Positions 27,389 through 37,040 of a DNA stretch of 64,000 nucleotides are shown here, one piece after another; the stretch's first letter is position 1, and every line of letters starts with the position of its first letter. Made by a program: the position numbers and the translations under genes. The stretch comes from an uncultured Chlorobiaceae bacterium (lineage in GTDB: Bacteria; Bacteroidota; Chlorobiia; Chlorobiales; Chlorobiaceae). Below the pieces are notes generated by a model, which made no database searches, was not told the DNA's origin, and saw only the letters and a list, made by a program, of their open reading frames with translations. Where the stretch lies: assembly GCA_903820085.1 (NCBI GenBank), contig CAIJGA010000006.1, positions 1-64,000 on the forward strand, written 5' to 3'.

Positions 27389-28957
27389 TTAAACCCCGTG
27401 TTCTATGGTTTCAGGAGTGTTGTTTTGCAAATGATGCTGACGGAGGCCAAGAGCCTGCAGATAGGCTTTTGCGCTTGCCTCAATAATATCGGTTGAAACT
27501 CCTCGCCCGTTAAAGGAAATATTGTTGTCTTTGATGCGTACCAGTGCCTCACCGAGAGCCTGGCGACCTGCTGTTGTGGATCGTACGGTGTATGAGGAGA
27601 CCATTGATTCAATGCTGAGCGCCCGTTCTATGGCCCTGAAGCAGGCGTCAACCGGACCGTCACCGGTGGCGGACTCTTCAAATATCTGCTCCTTGTGCCG
27701 GATGCGGACTGTTGCGGTGGGAATCGAAGCTGTCCCGCTGTTGATATGGAGGTAATCGAGTTCGTAGATGTTACGGGGCTTGTTCCGTTCATCGCCCATG
27801 AGGACCCGGAGATCGTCGTCGTAGACCTCTTTCTTTTTGTCGGCCACTTCAACAAAGCGCTTGTAGACCGCTTCGAGGTCGGTGTCGTCAAGGCTGTAGC
27901 CGAGGGAAAAGAGACGGGATTTGAGGCCGTGCTTGCCGGAATGGCGCCCGAGCACAATGCTTGTTTGCGGCACGCCTACCGATTCCGGCGTCATCACCTC
28001 ATAGGTTTGCCGGTTTTTCAGCATGCCGTCCTGATGAATGCCTGATTCGTGCGAGAAGGCGTTGTCGCCCACAATGGCCTTGTTGGGCTGAATAATGATG
28101 CCGGTGAAGGTCGAAACCATGCGGCTGGTGTTGTAGAGCTCTTCGGTGACGATATCGGTGTAGAAGTTGTGCAGGTCGCTGCGGACCTTGAGGGCCATCA
28201 CAATCTCTTCGAGCGAGGCGTTGCCGGCCCGCTCTCCTATGCCGTTCATGGAGCATTCTACCTGGCGTGCCCCGTGTTCAAGGGCGCTGAGCGTGTTGGC
28301 TACGGCAAGACCGAGGTCGTTATGGCAGTGCACGCTGATGATGGCATTGCCGATGTTTTTGACGCGGCGGCGGAGATCGGCTATCTTGCGGCCAAACTCG
28401 GAGGGCCAGGTATAGCCGGTGGTGTCAGGAATGTTGACGGTTGTTGCTCCTGCGGCAATAACCGCCTCAATGATTTCAGCCAGAAAGCCCTGATCGGTGC
28501 GGCCTGCATCTTCGGCGGAAAATTCAATATCCGGTGTAAAGGTTTTGGCGAAGGTGACTGCATTGACCGCCATCTTGAGAACGGTTTGGCGCTTTTCGTG
28601 CAGGGTGAGGCCGTAACGGTCGCTGCCGAATTTTCCGGCAATGTGGATGTCGGAGGTGCCGATGAAGGTGTGGATGCGGGGCTTGCAGGCCTGCTGCACC
28701 GCCTTCCATGCGGCGGTAATGTCGTTTTCAACGGCCCTTGCGAGGGCTGCCACAACCGCTTTTGATTCTGCGCTTACGCGCTGAACCGCTTCAAGCTGCA
28801 GGGGTGAGGAGGCCGGAAATCCGGCCTCGATCACATCTACCCCGAGCTTTTCGAGCTGCCGGGCAATTTCCACCTTTTCCTGCACATTGAGGGCTGCCCC
28901 GGGGGACTGCTCTCCGTCGCGCAGGGTGGTGTCAAATACGATTATCTTTTCTTTCAC
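27389..28957 (-). CDS. leuA: 2-isopropylmalate synthase
   Basis: The open frame begins with a TTG at 29002 that overlaps leuB, but GTG codons at 28966 and 28957 are better starts. I chose 28957 (VKEKIIVFDTTLRDGEQSPG), which matches the usual LeuA N-terminus and avoids the overlap. The barrel has the conserved SVHCHNDLGLAVANTLSAL and CSMNGIGERAGNASLEE, followed by the C-terminal leucine-sensing domain (about 390-520), so feedback inhibition by leucine is expected. It condenses acetyl-CoA with 2-oxoisovalerate, the first committed step of leucine synthesis. Confidence 0.93.
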   Translation of the reverse strand: MKEKIIVFDTTLRDGEQSPGAALNVQEKVEIARQLEKLGVDVIEAGFPASSPLQLEAVQRVSAESKAVVAALARAVENDITAAWKAVQQACKPRIHTFIGTSDIHIAGKFGSDRYGLTLHEKRQTVLKMAVNAVTFAKTFTPDIEFSAEDAGRTDQGFLAEIIEAVIAAGATTVNIPDTTGYTWPSEFGRKIADLRRRVKNIGNAIISVHCHNDLGLAVANTLSALEHGARQVECSMNGIGERAGNASLEEIVMALKVRSDLHNFYTDIVTEELYNTSRMVSTFTGIIIQPNKAIVGDNAFSHESGIHQDGMLKNRQTYEVMTPESVGVPQTSIVLGRHSGKHGLKSRLFSLGYSLDDTDLEAVYKRFVEVADKKKEVYDDDLRVLMGDERNKPRNIYELDYLHINSGTASIPTATVRIRHKEQIFEESATGDGPVDACFRAIERALSIESMVSSYTVRSTTAGRQALGEALVRIKDNNISFNGRGVSTDIIEASAKAYLQALGLRQHHLQNNTPETIEHGV

Positions 28958-28979
28958 TGCTCTCACCGCCTTTGTTTGA

Positions 28980-30038
28980 TCAGGCGCCAAGATGCCTGAC
29001 AATTGCTTCTGTCATCTCTGTTGTTGAAATTGAGCTATCGCCTGCATTGGCGATGTCGGCTGTCCGCAATCCGGATGCCAGCGTTGCCTCAATTGCCAGC
29101 TCGATTTCTCGTGCAATATCCGGTAAATTGAAGCTGTGCTCGAACATCATGGCTACCGATGCGATGGTGGCAATCGGGTTGGCCTTGTTCTGGCCTGCGA
29201 TATCCGGCGCACTTCCGTGGATCGGTTCGTAGAGGGCGTGCTGGGTGCCGATGCTTGCCGAAGGGAGCATGCCGAGGCTTCCGGTAATCATGCCGGCGAT
29301 GTCGCTCAGAATATCACCGAAGAGGTTGCTGGTGACGATAACGTCAAACTGTTTCGGGTTGCGGACAATCTGCATTGCCGCGTTGTCGACATACATGTCG
29401 CTCAATTCCACATCGGCAAACTCCTTGTGGAGTTCATGGACGACATTCCGCCAGAACTGCGAGACTTCAAGCACATTGGCCTTGTCGATGGAGATGACCT
29501 TTCCCTTCCGTTTCCGGGCAGCTTCGAAGGCAAGCCGGGCAATGCGTTCTACTTCATAGCGCTCATAGACCATGGTGTTCCAGCCCCGGTTTTCATCGAA
29601 GCCGCGCGGCTGGCCGAAATAGATGCCGCCGGTAAGCTCCCTGAAGACGAGGAAGTCGGTACCGCGAACCACATCCGCCTTGAGGGAGGATGCGTCAAGC
29701 AGTGCGTCATAGACTTTTGCCGGCCGGAGGTTTGCAAAAAGTTGAAGCTCTTTACGGATTTTGAGCAGTGCCGCTTCGGGCTTGTGCTCGTGCGGCAGGC
29801 TCTCCCATTTGGGGCCGCCTACGGCGCCAAGCAGCACGGCATCGCAGCTCCGGCAGGCATCAAGCGTTCCTCGGGTGAGCATTTCACCGTGCAGCTCATA
29901 GGAGGCTCCGCCGAAGGGGTGCTCTTCAATGATGATTTCAAAGCCATGTTTCTTTGAGAGCTGCTTCAGTACTGAAACAGCTCCTGCAACTACTTCCGGG
30001 CCGATACCGTCACCCGGTATTGAGACAATCTTGTACAT
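28980..30038 (-). CDS. leuB: 3-isopropylmalate dehydrogenase
   Basis: This 352-residue protein starts at the ATG MYKIVSIPGDGIGPEVV. It has ELTGGIYFG and the metal- and substrate-binding SDMYVDNAAMQIV and NLFGDILSDIAGMITGSLGM, then EPIHGSAPDIAG and NPIATIASVAMM. It oxidises and decarboxylates 3-isopropylmalate with NAD in leucine synthesis and probably acts on the methylmalate of the citramalate route too. It lies 17 bp after ilvC. Confidence 0.95.
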   Translation of the reverse strand: MYKIVSIPGDGIGPEVVAGAVSVLKQLSKKHGFEIIIEEHPFGGASYELHGEMLTRGTLDACRSCDAVLLGAVGGPKWESLPHEHKPEAALLKIRKELQLFANLRPAKVYDALLDASSLKADVVRGTDFLVFRELTGGIYFGQPRGFDENRGWNTMVYERYEVERIARLAFEAARKRKGKVISIDKANVLEVSQFWRNVVHELHKEFADVELSDMYVDNAAMQIVRNPKQFDVIVTSNLFGDILSDIAGMITGSLGMLPSASIGTQHALYEPIHGSAPDIAGQNKANPIATIASVAMMFEHSFNLPDIAREIELAIEATLASGLRTADIANAGDSSISTTEMTEAIVRHLGA

Positions 30039-30055
30039 TCTTTGTTTTGAATGAA

Positions 30056-31048
30056 TTATTTTTTGATCAGCCAGCTCATCATGTTGCGAAGTTTTGCGCC
30101 TACAGTTTCAATGGCATGGTTGCTGTTTTCTTCTCTGAGCTTGCTCAGGTTCTTGTAGCCGCCGTTGCATTCGTCGATAAATTCTTTGGCAAAACGACCA
30201 TCCTGAACCTCTTCAAGGATCTTTTTCATCTCAGCCTTGACCGCAGGAGTAATAAGGCGAGGTCCGCGGGTCATGCCGCCGTACTCGGCCGTATCGCTGA
30301 CGGAGTAGTTCATTCTTGACAGGCCTCCTTCATAATAGAGATCCACTATGAGTTTCAGCTCGTGCATGCATTCAAAGTAGGCAAGCTCTTCAGGGTATCC
30401 GGCTTCGACAAGGGTTTCAAATCCGGCCTTGATCAGCTCAGCCGATCCGCCGCAGAGTACGGCCTGTTCGCCGAAGAGATCGGTTTCGGTTTCATTCTTG
30501 ATAGAGGTCTCAATAACGCCGGCTTTGGTGCCGCCAAGAGCTTTGGCCCATGCAAGCGCCTGCTGTTTTGCCTCGCCGGTTGCATCCTGGTGAACGGCGA
30601 TAAGGCAGGGGACTCCGTTGCCCTGGGTAAAGGTACGGCGGACAAGGTGGCCCGGGCTTTTAGGGGCAATCATGATGACGTTGATTGTTTCCGGCGGAAC
30701 AATCTGGCCGTAATGGATATTGAAGCCGTGAGCAAAGGCAAGGGTGTTGCCGGCGACTAGGTTCGGAAGAATTTCAGCATCATAGATTGCCTTCTGGGTC
30801 TGGTCAGGAAGAAGCACCATGACGATGTCGGCCCATTTGACTGCATCGGGTACGCTGTTGACTTCAAGGCCGGCTTCCCTTGCTTTTTTGCATGATGCAC
30901 TTTCGGGACGAAGGCCTACGCAGACGTTCAGGCCGCTCTCCTTGAGGTTCAGGGCATGGGCATGGCCCTGGCTGCCGTAACCGAGTATTGCAATATTTTT
31001 TCCCTGCAGATAACCGAGATCGGCATCCTGGTCATAATAAACGTTCAT
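30056..31048 (-). CDS. ilvC: Ketol-acid reductoisomerase
   Basis: This 330-residue protein is a short class I enzyme. The Rossmann motif [20 protein letters not shown] comes first; the knotted C-terminal domain carries [31 protein letters not shown] and the metal-binding ALILP-type acidic residues. It converts acetolactate and acetohydroxybutyrate to the dihydroxy acids that IlvD uses. It starts 43 bp after ilvN on the same transcript. Confidence 0.96.
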   Translation of the reverse strand: MNVYYDQDADLGYLQGKNIAILGYGSQGHAHALNLKESGLNVCVGLRPESASCKKAREAGLEVNSVPDAVKWADIVMVLLPDQTQKAIYDAEILPNLVAGNTLAFAHGFNIHYGQIVPPETINVIMIAPKSPGHLVRRTFTQGNGVPCLIAVHQDATGEAKQQALAWAKALGGTKAGVIETSIKNETETDLFGEQAVLCGGSAELIKAGFETLVEAGYPEELAYFECMHELKLIVDLYYEGGLSRMNYSVSDTAEYGGMTRGPRLITPAVKAEMKKILEEVQDGRFAKEFIDECNGGYKNLSKLREENSNHAIETVGAKLRNMMSWLIKK

Positions 31049-31091
31049 GTGATACGATGGGTTTGATTGATAATTTCAATAAAAAACAGTT

Positions 31092-31568
31092 TTACTCTCC
31101 CCTGTGTATTGCTACCGCGCCAGAACGGGCAAGCTCTTTTATGCCGTACGGCTTGAAGATATCGATAGTTGTGTTGATCTTGTCTGGAGAGCCGATGACT
31201 TCAATAGTAATGGATTTTTGTTTTATATCCACGACTTTTCCTTTAAAAACATTGATCAGCTCAAAAATCTCGTGCTGCACGGTCTTGTTGAGTTTGAGGG
31301 TCATCAGGAGCAGCTCCCGCTCAACATGCGGCTGGCGCGTCAGATCGGTAACCTTGATGGTATCGACCAGCCGGTTGAGTTGTTTGAGCACCTGGCTGAT
31401 GATCTGGTCTTCACCTCTTGTGACAATGGTCATGCGTGAGATTTCCGTGTCCTCAGTCTCTCCGATGGAGATGCTTTCGAGGTTGAACCCGCGGGCGCTG
31501 AACATGGCGGCAACCCGGTTGAGGGAGCCGAACTTGTTTTCGACCAGTACTGATATAATGTGTTTCAT
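31092..31568 (-). CDS. ilvN: Acetolactate synthase small (regulatory) subunit
   Basis: This 158-residue protein has an N-terminal ACT domain (HIISVLVENKFGSLNRVAAM, FSARGFNLESISIG) and a C-terminal domain (about 80-158). It binds valine and controls IlvB. It starts 7 bp after the ilvB stop. The name ilvH would be equally acceptable. Confidence 0.95.
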   Translation of the reverse strand: MKHIISVLVENKFGSLNRVAAMFSARGFNLESISIGETEDTEISRMTIVTRGEDQIISQVLKQLNRLVDTIKVTDLTRQPHVERELLLMTLKLNKTVQHEIFELINVFKGKVVDIKQKSITIEVIGSPDKINTTIDIFKPYGIKELARSGAVAIHRGE

Positions 31569-31575
31569 AGATAGC

Positions 31576-33297
31576 TTATACCATTGTTTTTGGATTTAAC
31601 CTTTCGAAGAGCATCTCTGAAATTGAGCCTCCGGCAGGCACCATAGGGAAAACCATATCTTTTTTGACAACCCTGAAATCAACCAGAACCGGCCCTTCGT
31701 TCCAGGCAAGTGCCTCGGTGATTGCCTTTTTGGCCTCATCGGGGGTTTCGGCCTTGAGAGCCTTGCACCCGAATGCTTCGGCTACCTTGACAAAGTCGGG
31801 GTTGCTGTCGCCAAGATCGGTAAAGGAGTATTTTTCCTTGTGGAAAAGCTCCTGCCACTGGCGTACCATGCCGAGAAAGCTGTTGTTGATCAGGAATATT
31901 TTGACGGGCACTTTGGAGAACACGGCCGTGACCAGCTCCTGGATATTCATCATCAGTCCGCCGTCTCCGCAGAAGAGAACAATGGGGCGATCGGTGACGC
32001 CGAAGGATGCTCCGATAGCGGCGGGGAGGCCGTAGCCCATGGTGCCAAGTCCGCCGCTGGTGATGATTGAGCGCGGGTTGATGAAGGTATAAAACTGCGA
32101 TGTCCACATCTGGTGCTGGCCGACATCGGTGACGACAACGGCATTGCCCCGGGTCTGTTTTGAAACTTCGTCGATAACAAACTCGGTTCTGAGCTTGTTG
32201 TCATCGTTTTTGTAGGTCAAGGGGCACTTTTCACGCCATTTATTGATCTGGATAAGCCAGGAGGAGCGGTCTACAGCGGTTTCAGGCATCTCTTCGATGA
32301 GTGAGGCAAGAAAGTGCTTTGCATCGCCGACAACCGGCAGTTCAACCTTGACGTTTTTGTCGACGTTGGTTGGATCAACGTCGTTATGGATCTTGTATGC
32401 CTGTGTTGCAAAGGTTGCGGTTTTTCCGGTAACCCGGTCGTCAAAGCGTGCCCCGACGGCAATGAGGAGGTCACAGGCATTGACTGCCTGGTTGGCCCAG
32501 TAGGTTCCGTGCATGCCGAGCATTCCCATGCTGAGCGGATGGTTGCCGGGAAAGGCACCAAGGCCCTGGAGGGTCATGGTGACCGGGATATTCTGCTGTA
32601 TGGCGAGGGCGCGGAGCTCTTCGGATGCCTCGGCACTGATGACTCCTCCTCCGATATAGAGCAGGGGACGTTTTGCCTGTGCAATTTTCTGCGCGGCCTT
32701 TTGTACCTGGGTGATGTGGCATTTGACGGTTGGCTTGAATCCGCGGATTTCAACCGTTTCGGGCCAATGAAAGAGGCAGGATGCGTTCAGGATATCTTTG
32801 GGCATATCAACAAGAACCGGGCCCGGCCGGCCGTTGGTTGCCAGAAAAAATGCCTTGCGGATGGTTATGGCAAGTTCCCTGACATCCTTGACCAGAAAAT
32901 TGTGTTTGGTTATCGGCCTCGTGATACCCATAATATCGGCCTCCTGAAAGGCATCGTTGCCGATCAGTGAGCTTGGAACCTGTCCGGTAAAGACAACGAT
33001 CGGAGAGGAGTCCATGTAGGCGTTGGCAATTCCGGTGACGGTGTTGGTAGCTCCGGGACCGGAGGTGACCAGAACAACGCCGGGTTTTCCTGTGGCACGG
33101 GCATACCCTTCGGCCATGTGGGTGGCACCCTGTTCATGACGGACAAGGATGTGCTGTATGTCTTCGATATCATACAGGGTTTCGTAAACTTTCAGCAGCG
33201 ATCCGCCGGGATAGCCGAAAATATATTCAACGTTTTCACGCCGCAGACATTCGAAAAATATCTCTGAGCCATTGAGTGTTTGGCCTGATGCATGCAT
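31576..33297 (-). CDS. ilvB: Acetolactate synthase large (catalytic) subunit
   Basis: I start at the ATG at 33297 (573 residues); the frame extends seven codons to a TTG at 33318 that overlaps the ilvD stop. The N-terminal domain has EYIFGYPGGSLLKVYE and HEQGATHMAEGYARATGKPG with the catalytic Glu; the C-terminal thiamine-diphosphate domain has GDGGLMMNIQELVTA and NNSFLGMVRQWQ. It makes acetolactate for valine and leucine and acetohydroxybutyrate for isoleucine. IlvN follows at once. Confidence 0.95.
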   Translation of the reverse strand: MHASGQTLNGSEIFFECLRRENVEYIFGYPGGSLLKVYETLYDIEDIQHILVRHEQGATHMAEGYARATGKPGVVLVTSGPGATNTVTGIANAYMDSSPIVVFTGQVPSSLIGNDAFQEADIMGITRPITKHNFLVKDVRELAITIRKAFFLATNGRPGPVLVDMPKDILNASCLFHWPETVEIRGFKPTVKCHITQVQKAAQKIAQAKRPLLYIGGGVISAEASEELRALAIQQNIPVTMTLQGLGAFPGNHPLSMGMLGMHGTYWANQAVNACDLLIAVGARFDDRVTGKTATFATQAYKIHNDVDPTNVDKNVKVELPVVGDAKHFLASLIEEMPETAVDRSSWLIQINKWREKCPLTYKNDDNKLRTEFVIDEVSKQTRGNAVVVTDVGQHQMWTSQFYTFINPRSIITSGGLGTMGYGLPAAIGASFGVTDRPIVLFCGDGGLMMNIQELVTAVFSKVPVKIFLINNSFLGMVRQWQELFHKEKYSFTDLGDSNPDFVKVAEAFGCKALKAETPDEAKKAITEALAWNEGPVLVDFRVVKKDMVFPMVPAGGSISEMLFERLNPKTMV

Positions 33298-33314
33298 GGC
33301 TTGTTTGTTTAGGT

Positions 33315-35003
33315 TCAACAGGAAACAGGGTTTTTGAGGATTGCGCCGGTATTGGCTGATGTGACCATTTGTGCATACCTGGCCAGATATCCTTTTTTTA
33401 TTTTCGGTTCAAACGGCTTCAGTAATGCCAGCCGTTCATTGATGGTGCTGTCAGTCAGGTTGACCGAGATGCTTCTGCCGGGGATATCGATGGTGATGAT
33501 ATCGCCATTGATCAAGGCGGCAATCGGGCCGCGCTCTGCGGCTTCGGGAGAGATATGGCCGATACAGGCTCCTCTTGATCCTCCGGAGAAGCGGCCGTCG
33601 GTAATCAGCGCAACTGATTCTCCAAGGCCACGTCCCATGATGGCGCTGGTGGGGGAGAGCATTTCGGGCATGCCGGGGCCTCCTTTAGGGCCCTCGTAGC
33701 GTATCACCACCACGTCGCCGGCCTTGACATCGTCACCCATGATGCCCTTGATGGCGTCATCCTGACAGTCATAGATTTTTGCCGGGCCGGTATGCCGCAT
33801 CATTTCAGGGGCGACGGCACCGGTTTTGACTACTGCTCCCTGCGGCGCCAGATTGCCGAAAAGGACGGCAAGGCCGCCGGTCAGGGAGTATGGCTCTTCG
33901 ATACTTCTGATAACAGTGTAATCAAGAATTTCAGCATCGGCAATATTTTCGCCAAGGGTTTTGCCGGTTACGGTCAAGGCTGAGAGGTCAAGCAGACCGT
34001 CAATCTTGCTGAGTTCGTGAAGGATTGCTGAAACGCCGCCTGCGCGGTCGACATCTTCGATATGGACAGCCATTGTTGCAGGGCTGACCTTGCAGATATA
34101 GGGTGTTCTGGCAGAAAGGGCGTTCAGCTCTGAAAAATCGAAGTCAAGTTCGGCTTCGTTGGCAATGGCGAGGGTATGCAGGATGGTGTTGGTGCTGCCG
34201 CCCATTGCAAAATCGAGGGCGAAGGCGTTCAGCAGTGCACTGCGTGAAATAATATCCCTCGGCTTGATATCGTTTTTTACCAGATCGATAATCCGGCGTG
34301 AGGCCTCTTTGACCAGTTCGTTGCGCCGGGGGTCGATGGCAAGTATGGTGCCGTTGCCTGGCAGGGCAAAGCCGAGCGCTTCGCTGAGGCAGTTCATCGA
34401 GTTTGCGGTGAACATGCCGGAACAGGAGCCGCATCCGGGACAGGCGTTTTCTTCGATGGATTCGAGTTCGCTGTCGCTGATTTTGCCGGCGCTGAACTGG
34501 CCGACGGCCTCAAAGACTGAAATCAGGTCAACGGTTTTGCCTGATGGGGTGTGGCCGGCCTTCATGGGGCCTCCGGAGACAAAGATAACCGGGATGTTGA
34601 TGCGCAGTGCGGCCATCATCATGCCGGGGGTGATCTTGTCACAGTTCGGTATGCAGACCAGACCGTCAAGGCGGTGGGCTTCGGCAACGGTTTCGACACT
34701 GTCGGCAATCAGTTCACGGCTTGCCAGGGAGTAACGCATGCCGATATGACCCATGGCAATACCGTCGCATACTCCGATGGTATTGAATTCGAAAGGAACT
34801 CCTCCGGCCTTGCGAACCTCCTCTTTTGCGATGCGGCCCAGTTCCTGCAGGTGGGAGTGGCCGGGAATCAGTTCGTTGTATGAGTTGCAGATTCCGATAA
34901 AGGGCTTTTTAAAGTCACTGTTTGAAACTATAGAGCCGGTGGCTTTAAGGAGGCTGCGATGCGGCGCTTTTTCAAACCCGTTTTTAATGGTATCAGATCT
35001 CAT
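33315..35003 (-). CDS. ilvD: Dihydroxy-acid dehydratase
   Basis: This 562-residue protein starts at an ATG ([20 protein letters not shown]) and is the first gene of the operon. Cluster- and substrate-binding segments include [40 protein letters not shown] and [19 protein letters not shown]. It dehydrates the dihydroxy acids from IlvC to the 2-oxo acids of valine and isoleucine. Eight genes follow with short gaps or near-overlaps, ending with cimA at 23868, so this start marks the promoter end of an 11-kb transcript. Confidence 0.96.
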   Translation of the reverse strand: MRSDTIKNGFEKAPHRSLLKATGSIVSNSDFKKPFIGICNSYNELIPGHSHLQELGRIAKEEVRKAGGVPFEFNTIGVCDGIAMGHIGMRYSLASRELIADSVETVAEAHRLDGLVCIPNCDKITPGMMMAALRINIPVIFVSGGPMKAGHTPSGKTVDLISVFEAVGQFSAGKISDSELESIEENACPGCGSCSGMFTANSMNCLSEALGFALPGNGTILAIDPRRNELVKEASRRIIDLVKNDIKPRDIISRSALLNAFALDFAMGGSTNTILHTLAIANEAELDFDFSELNALSARTPYICKVSPATMAVHIEDVDRAGGVSAILHELSKIDGLLDLSALTVTGKTLGENIADAEILDYTVIRSIEEPYSLTGGLAVLFGNLAPQGAVVKTGAVAPEMMRHTGPAKIYDCQDDAIKGIMGDDVKAGDVVVIRYEGPKGGPGMPEMLSPTSAIMGRGLGESVALITDGRFSGGSRGACIGHISPEAAERGPIAALINGDIITIDIPGRSISVNLTDSTINERLALLKPFEPKIKKGYLARYAQMVTSANTGAILKNPVSC

Positions 35004-35435
35004 TGCGATAATTTTTTAATGGCTATTATATTAAACAAGGGCATATCCGGGGCCGCCGATCCCGAAGCCACAGTGAAGATACGATTGGAATGAGAAAAAT
35101 GGACTTGGGAGCGGCTCTCGTTTTATATGACAAGAGCTACGACAATAATCCTTGCGTTGAGGGAGTTCCGCAAAGGTGCACCGTTACCGCAGGAAAAAAG
35201 GGCGCGATGCAGTACTGGCTTTTCAGTAAAGCAGATAGAAAAGATGGTCTGTGGCCTGAATGCAGACATTTCTGGAAAAGGTTTCGTCGGTATTTAGCGA
35301 AAATACAACTGAAATTACATTTAAACTTTTATTAAAACAAACATTAAAAATGTTATAATCTGGCGGATAATTGCTGTTTATTCTGTACCGTTAAAGTTAT
35401 ACTGTTTTTGTGCAAAATGATTTAACAATCGACCC
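35004..35435. other. Divergent promoter region between ilvD and the phytol-kinase-like gene
   Basis: On the minus strand a TATAAT lies within taatataatag, roughly 20-30 bp before the ilvD start, without a clear -35 box. I find no leader peptide rich in Ile, Leu or Val, no T-box pattern and no obvious attenuator, so I cannot say how the ilv/leu operon is controlled. A frame at 35090-35335 lacks coding character. Confidence 0.4.
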
Positions 35436-37016
35436 ATGCTGAATCTCCAAGCTCCACTGCCTCAGGATTTGCCAGCCTTTTTCCTGACCCTCTGCCTTAT
35501 ACTGCTGTTTGTTCTTCTTGCTGAATTGCTGACTCGAAAATTCAGTATCAGCGCCCTCATTGTCAGGAAAATTGTCCATCTCTCCATTGGCGTGGTTATC
35601 TTTTTTATTCCCGCCTATTTCCAGTCGAACTTCTATCCTGCGCTTGCAGCGCTCCTTTTTCTTCTTTTTAACGGCCTTAACATCCGGTTGAAATGGTTTG
35701 GCTCTCTGCTTGCCCTTCCTGAAGAGAAGATTGTCCAGTCGCCAGCGGTAAAAAGTTACGGTTCGCTTCTTTTCCCCCTTGTTTTTCTGCTCCAACTCCT
35801 TTTTCTGTGGGAGTCGCACAAGTGGATACTGCAGACCTCCATGCTGGTGATGGGCGTCAGCGATTCGCTCGCAGCCCTGGTTGGCAGTTCGGTTGGCAAA
35901 AAGCATATCGAGCATCTGACGAAAAACCCCAAGACGGTCGAAGGGTCGCTGACGATGTTTGTCAGCAGCTTTTTGCTGCTCAGTGCAAGCCTTATGGTTT
36001 TCAGCAAGGATTTCAGCGGAGGTCTTGCGGGGAAATCAGTGCTGATGATTCTTGCGCTTGCTCTTCTTCTGGCTGTTGTTGCTACTGCTGTTGAAGCGCT
36101 CCTGTCTCACGGGCTCGACAATTTTTTTATCCCGGTTTCTATCGCCTACGTCCTCTATGTGCTTGAGATGAATCACACTGTTGTTCTTGAGCAGTTTCTT
36201 CTCGGGGGACTTTTTGCCTTTCTTCTGGCTGTTTTTTCGATCAAGGTCAAGTTTCTTGATAACAGCGGGGCAGTGGCGACATTTTTGCTCGGAACAACTA
36301 TTTTTGGTGTTGGCGGGGTAGAGTGGACGGTTCCGCTGCTTACCTTTTACCTGTTGTCGTCGGTCTTGTCGAAACTGGGCAAGAAACGGAAGGCGAAATT
36401 TGACCTGGTGTTTGAAAAAGGTTCACAGCGAGATGCCGGTCAGGTTTATGCCAATGGCGGGATAGCCTGGATTATGATGATTATTTTTTCGCTGACCAAT
36501 GATCCGGCTATCTTTTTTGCCTATCTTGGAACGCTGGCAGCGGTGCAGGCTGATACCTGGGCGACGGAAATCGGTACCATGTGGCCAAATCCAAAAGCAT
36601 GGCTGGTGACGACATTCAGGGAGGTGCCGGTAGGAACTTCCGGCGGTGTTTCTGTTCCGGGTACTTCTGGTGCGTTCATCGGCTCACTCTTTATCTGTGC
36701 CAGTGCCCTGGTGGTCAATGTCAAGTGGATGGGTCAATTCGGGGTGCTCCAGTCTTTTCTTCTTATCGGGTTTTCGGGGCTTCTGGCCAGTCTGGTTGAC
36801 AGCTTTTTCGGGGCAACCGTTCAGGCGCAGTATTTTGATCCAATCCGTGAAAAGGTAACGGAGCGGACCCATAGTTTGTCGCCAGACGGTGTGCTGGTTG
36901 AAAACAGGCTTCTCAAGGGAACTCCTCTTGTCAATAATGATCTGGTCAATACGCTTTGCGCTCTTTCCGGTTCAGCACTGGCTTACACGGTGATTGAGAG
37001 TGTTCATCTGTTTTAA
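35436..37016 (+). CDS. Fusion of phytol-kinase-like (VTE5) and DUF92 (VTE6-like) membrane domains
   Basis: This 526-residue membrane protein has about a dozen hydrophobic helices. Residues 1-240 follow the dolichol/phytol kinase pattern, with RKIVHLSIGVVIFFIPAYF near the start and MGVSDSLAALVGSSVGKKH, a nucleotide-binding loop. Residues 255-520 are a DUF92 domain: FLDNSGAVATFLLG, QADTWATEIGTMWP, VPVGTSGGVSVPGTSGAFIG and a C-terminal VNNDLVNTLCALSG. In plants VTE5 phosphorylates phytol and the DUF92 protein VTE6 adds the second phosphate. One chain here could therefore turn the free alcohol released from chlorophylls into a diphosphate. The tol operon follows 24 bp later. Confidence 0.8.
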   Translation: MLNLQAPLPQDLPAFFLTLCLILLFVLLAELLTRKFSISALIVRKIVHLSIGVVIFFIPAYFQSNFYPALAALLFLLFNGLNIRLKWFGSLLALPEEKIVQSPAVKSYGSLLFPLVFLLQLLFLWESHKWILQTSMLVMGVSDSLAALVGSSVGKKHIEHLTKNPKTVEGSLTMFVSSFLLLSASLMVFSKDFSGGLAGKSVLMILALALLLAVVATAVEALLSHGLDNFFIPVSIAYVLYVLEMNHTVVLEQFLLGGLFAFLLAVFSIKVKFLDNSGAVATFLLGTTIFGVGGVEWTVPLLTFYLLSSVLSKLGKKRKAKFDLVFEKGSQRDAGQVYANGGIAWIMMIIFSLTNDPAIFFAYLGTLAAVQADTWATEIGTMWPNPKAWLVTTFREVPVGTSGGVSVPGTSGAFIGSLFICASALVVNVKWMGQFGVLQSFLLIGFSGLLASLVDSFFGATVQAQYFDPIREKVTERTHSLSPDGVLVENRLLKGTPLVNNDLVNTLCALSGSALAYTVIESVHLF

Positions 37017-37040
37017 TGAACCTTAATTGTTTTTATTGAT

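Noticed and set aside
28049-28765. 238-codon plus-strand frame
   Set aside because: Shadow of leuA on the other strand.
29136-29957. 273-codon plus-strand frame
   Set aside because: Shadow of leuB on the other strand.
35004-35130. T-box or leader-peptide attenuator for the ilv/leu operon
   Set aside because: No Ile/Leu/Val codon run, no terminator hairpin and no T-box core sequence could be found.
35090-35335. 81-codon frame in the ilvD upstream region
   Set aside because: No ribosome site, no family pattern and no leader-peptide character.
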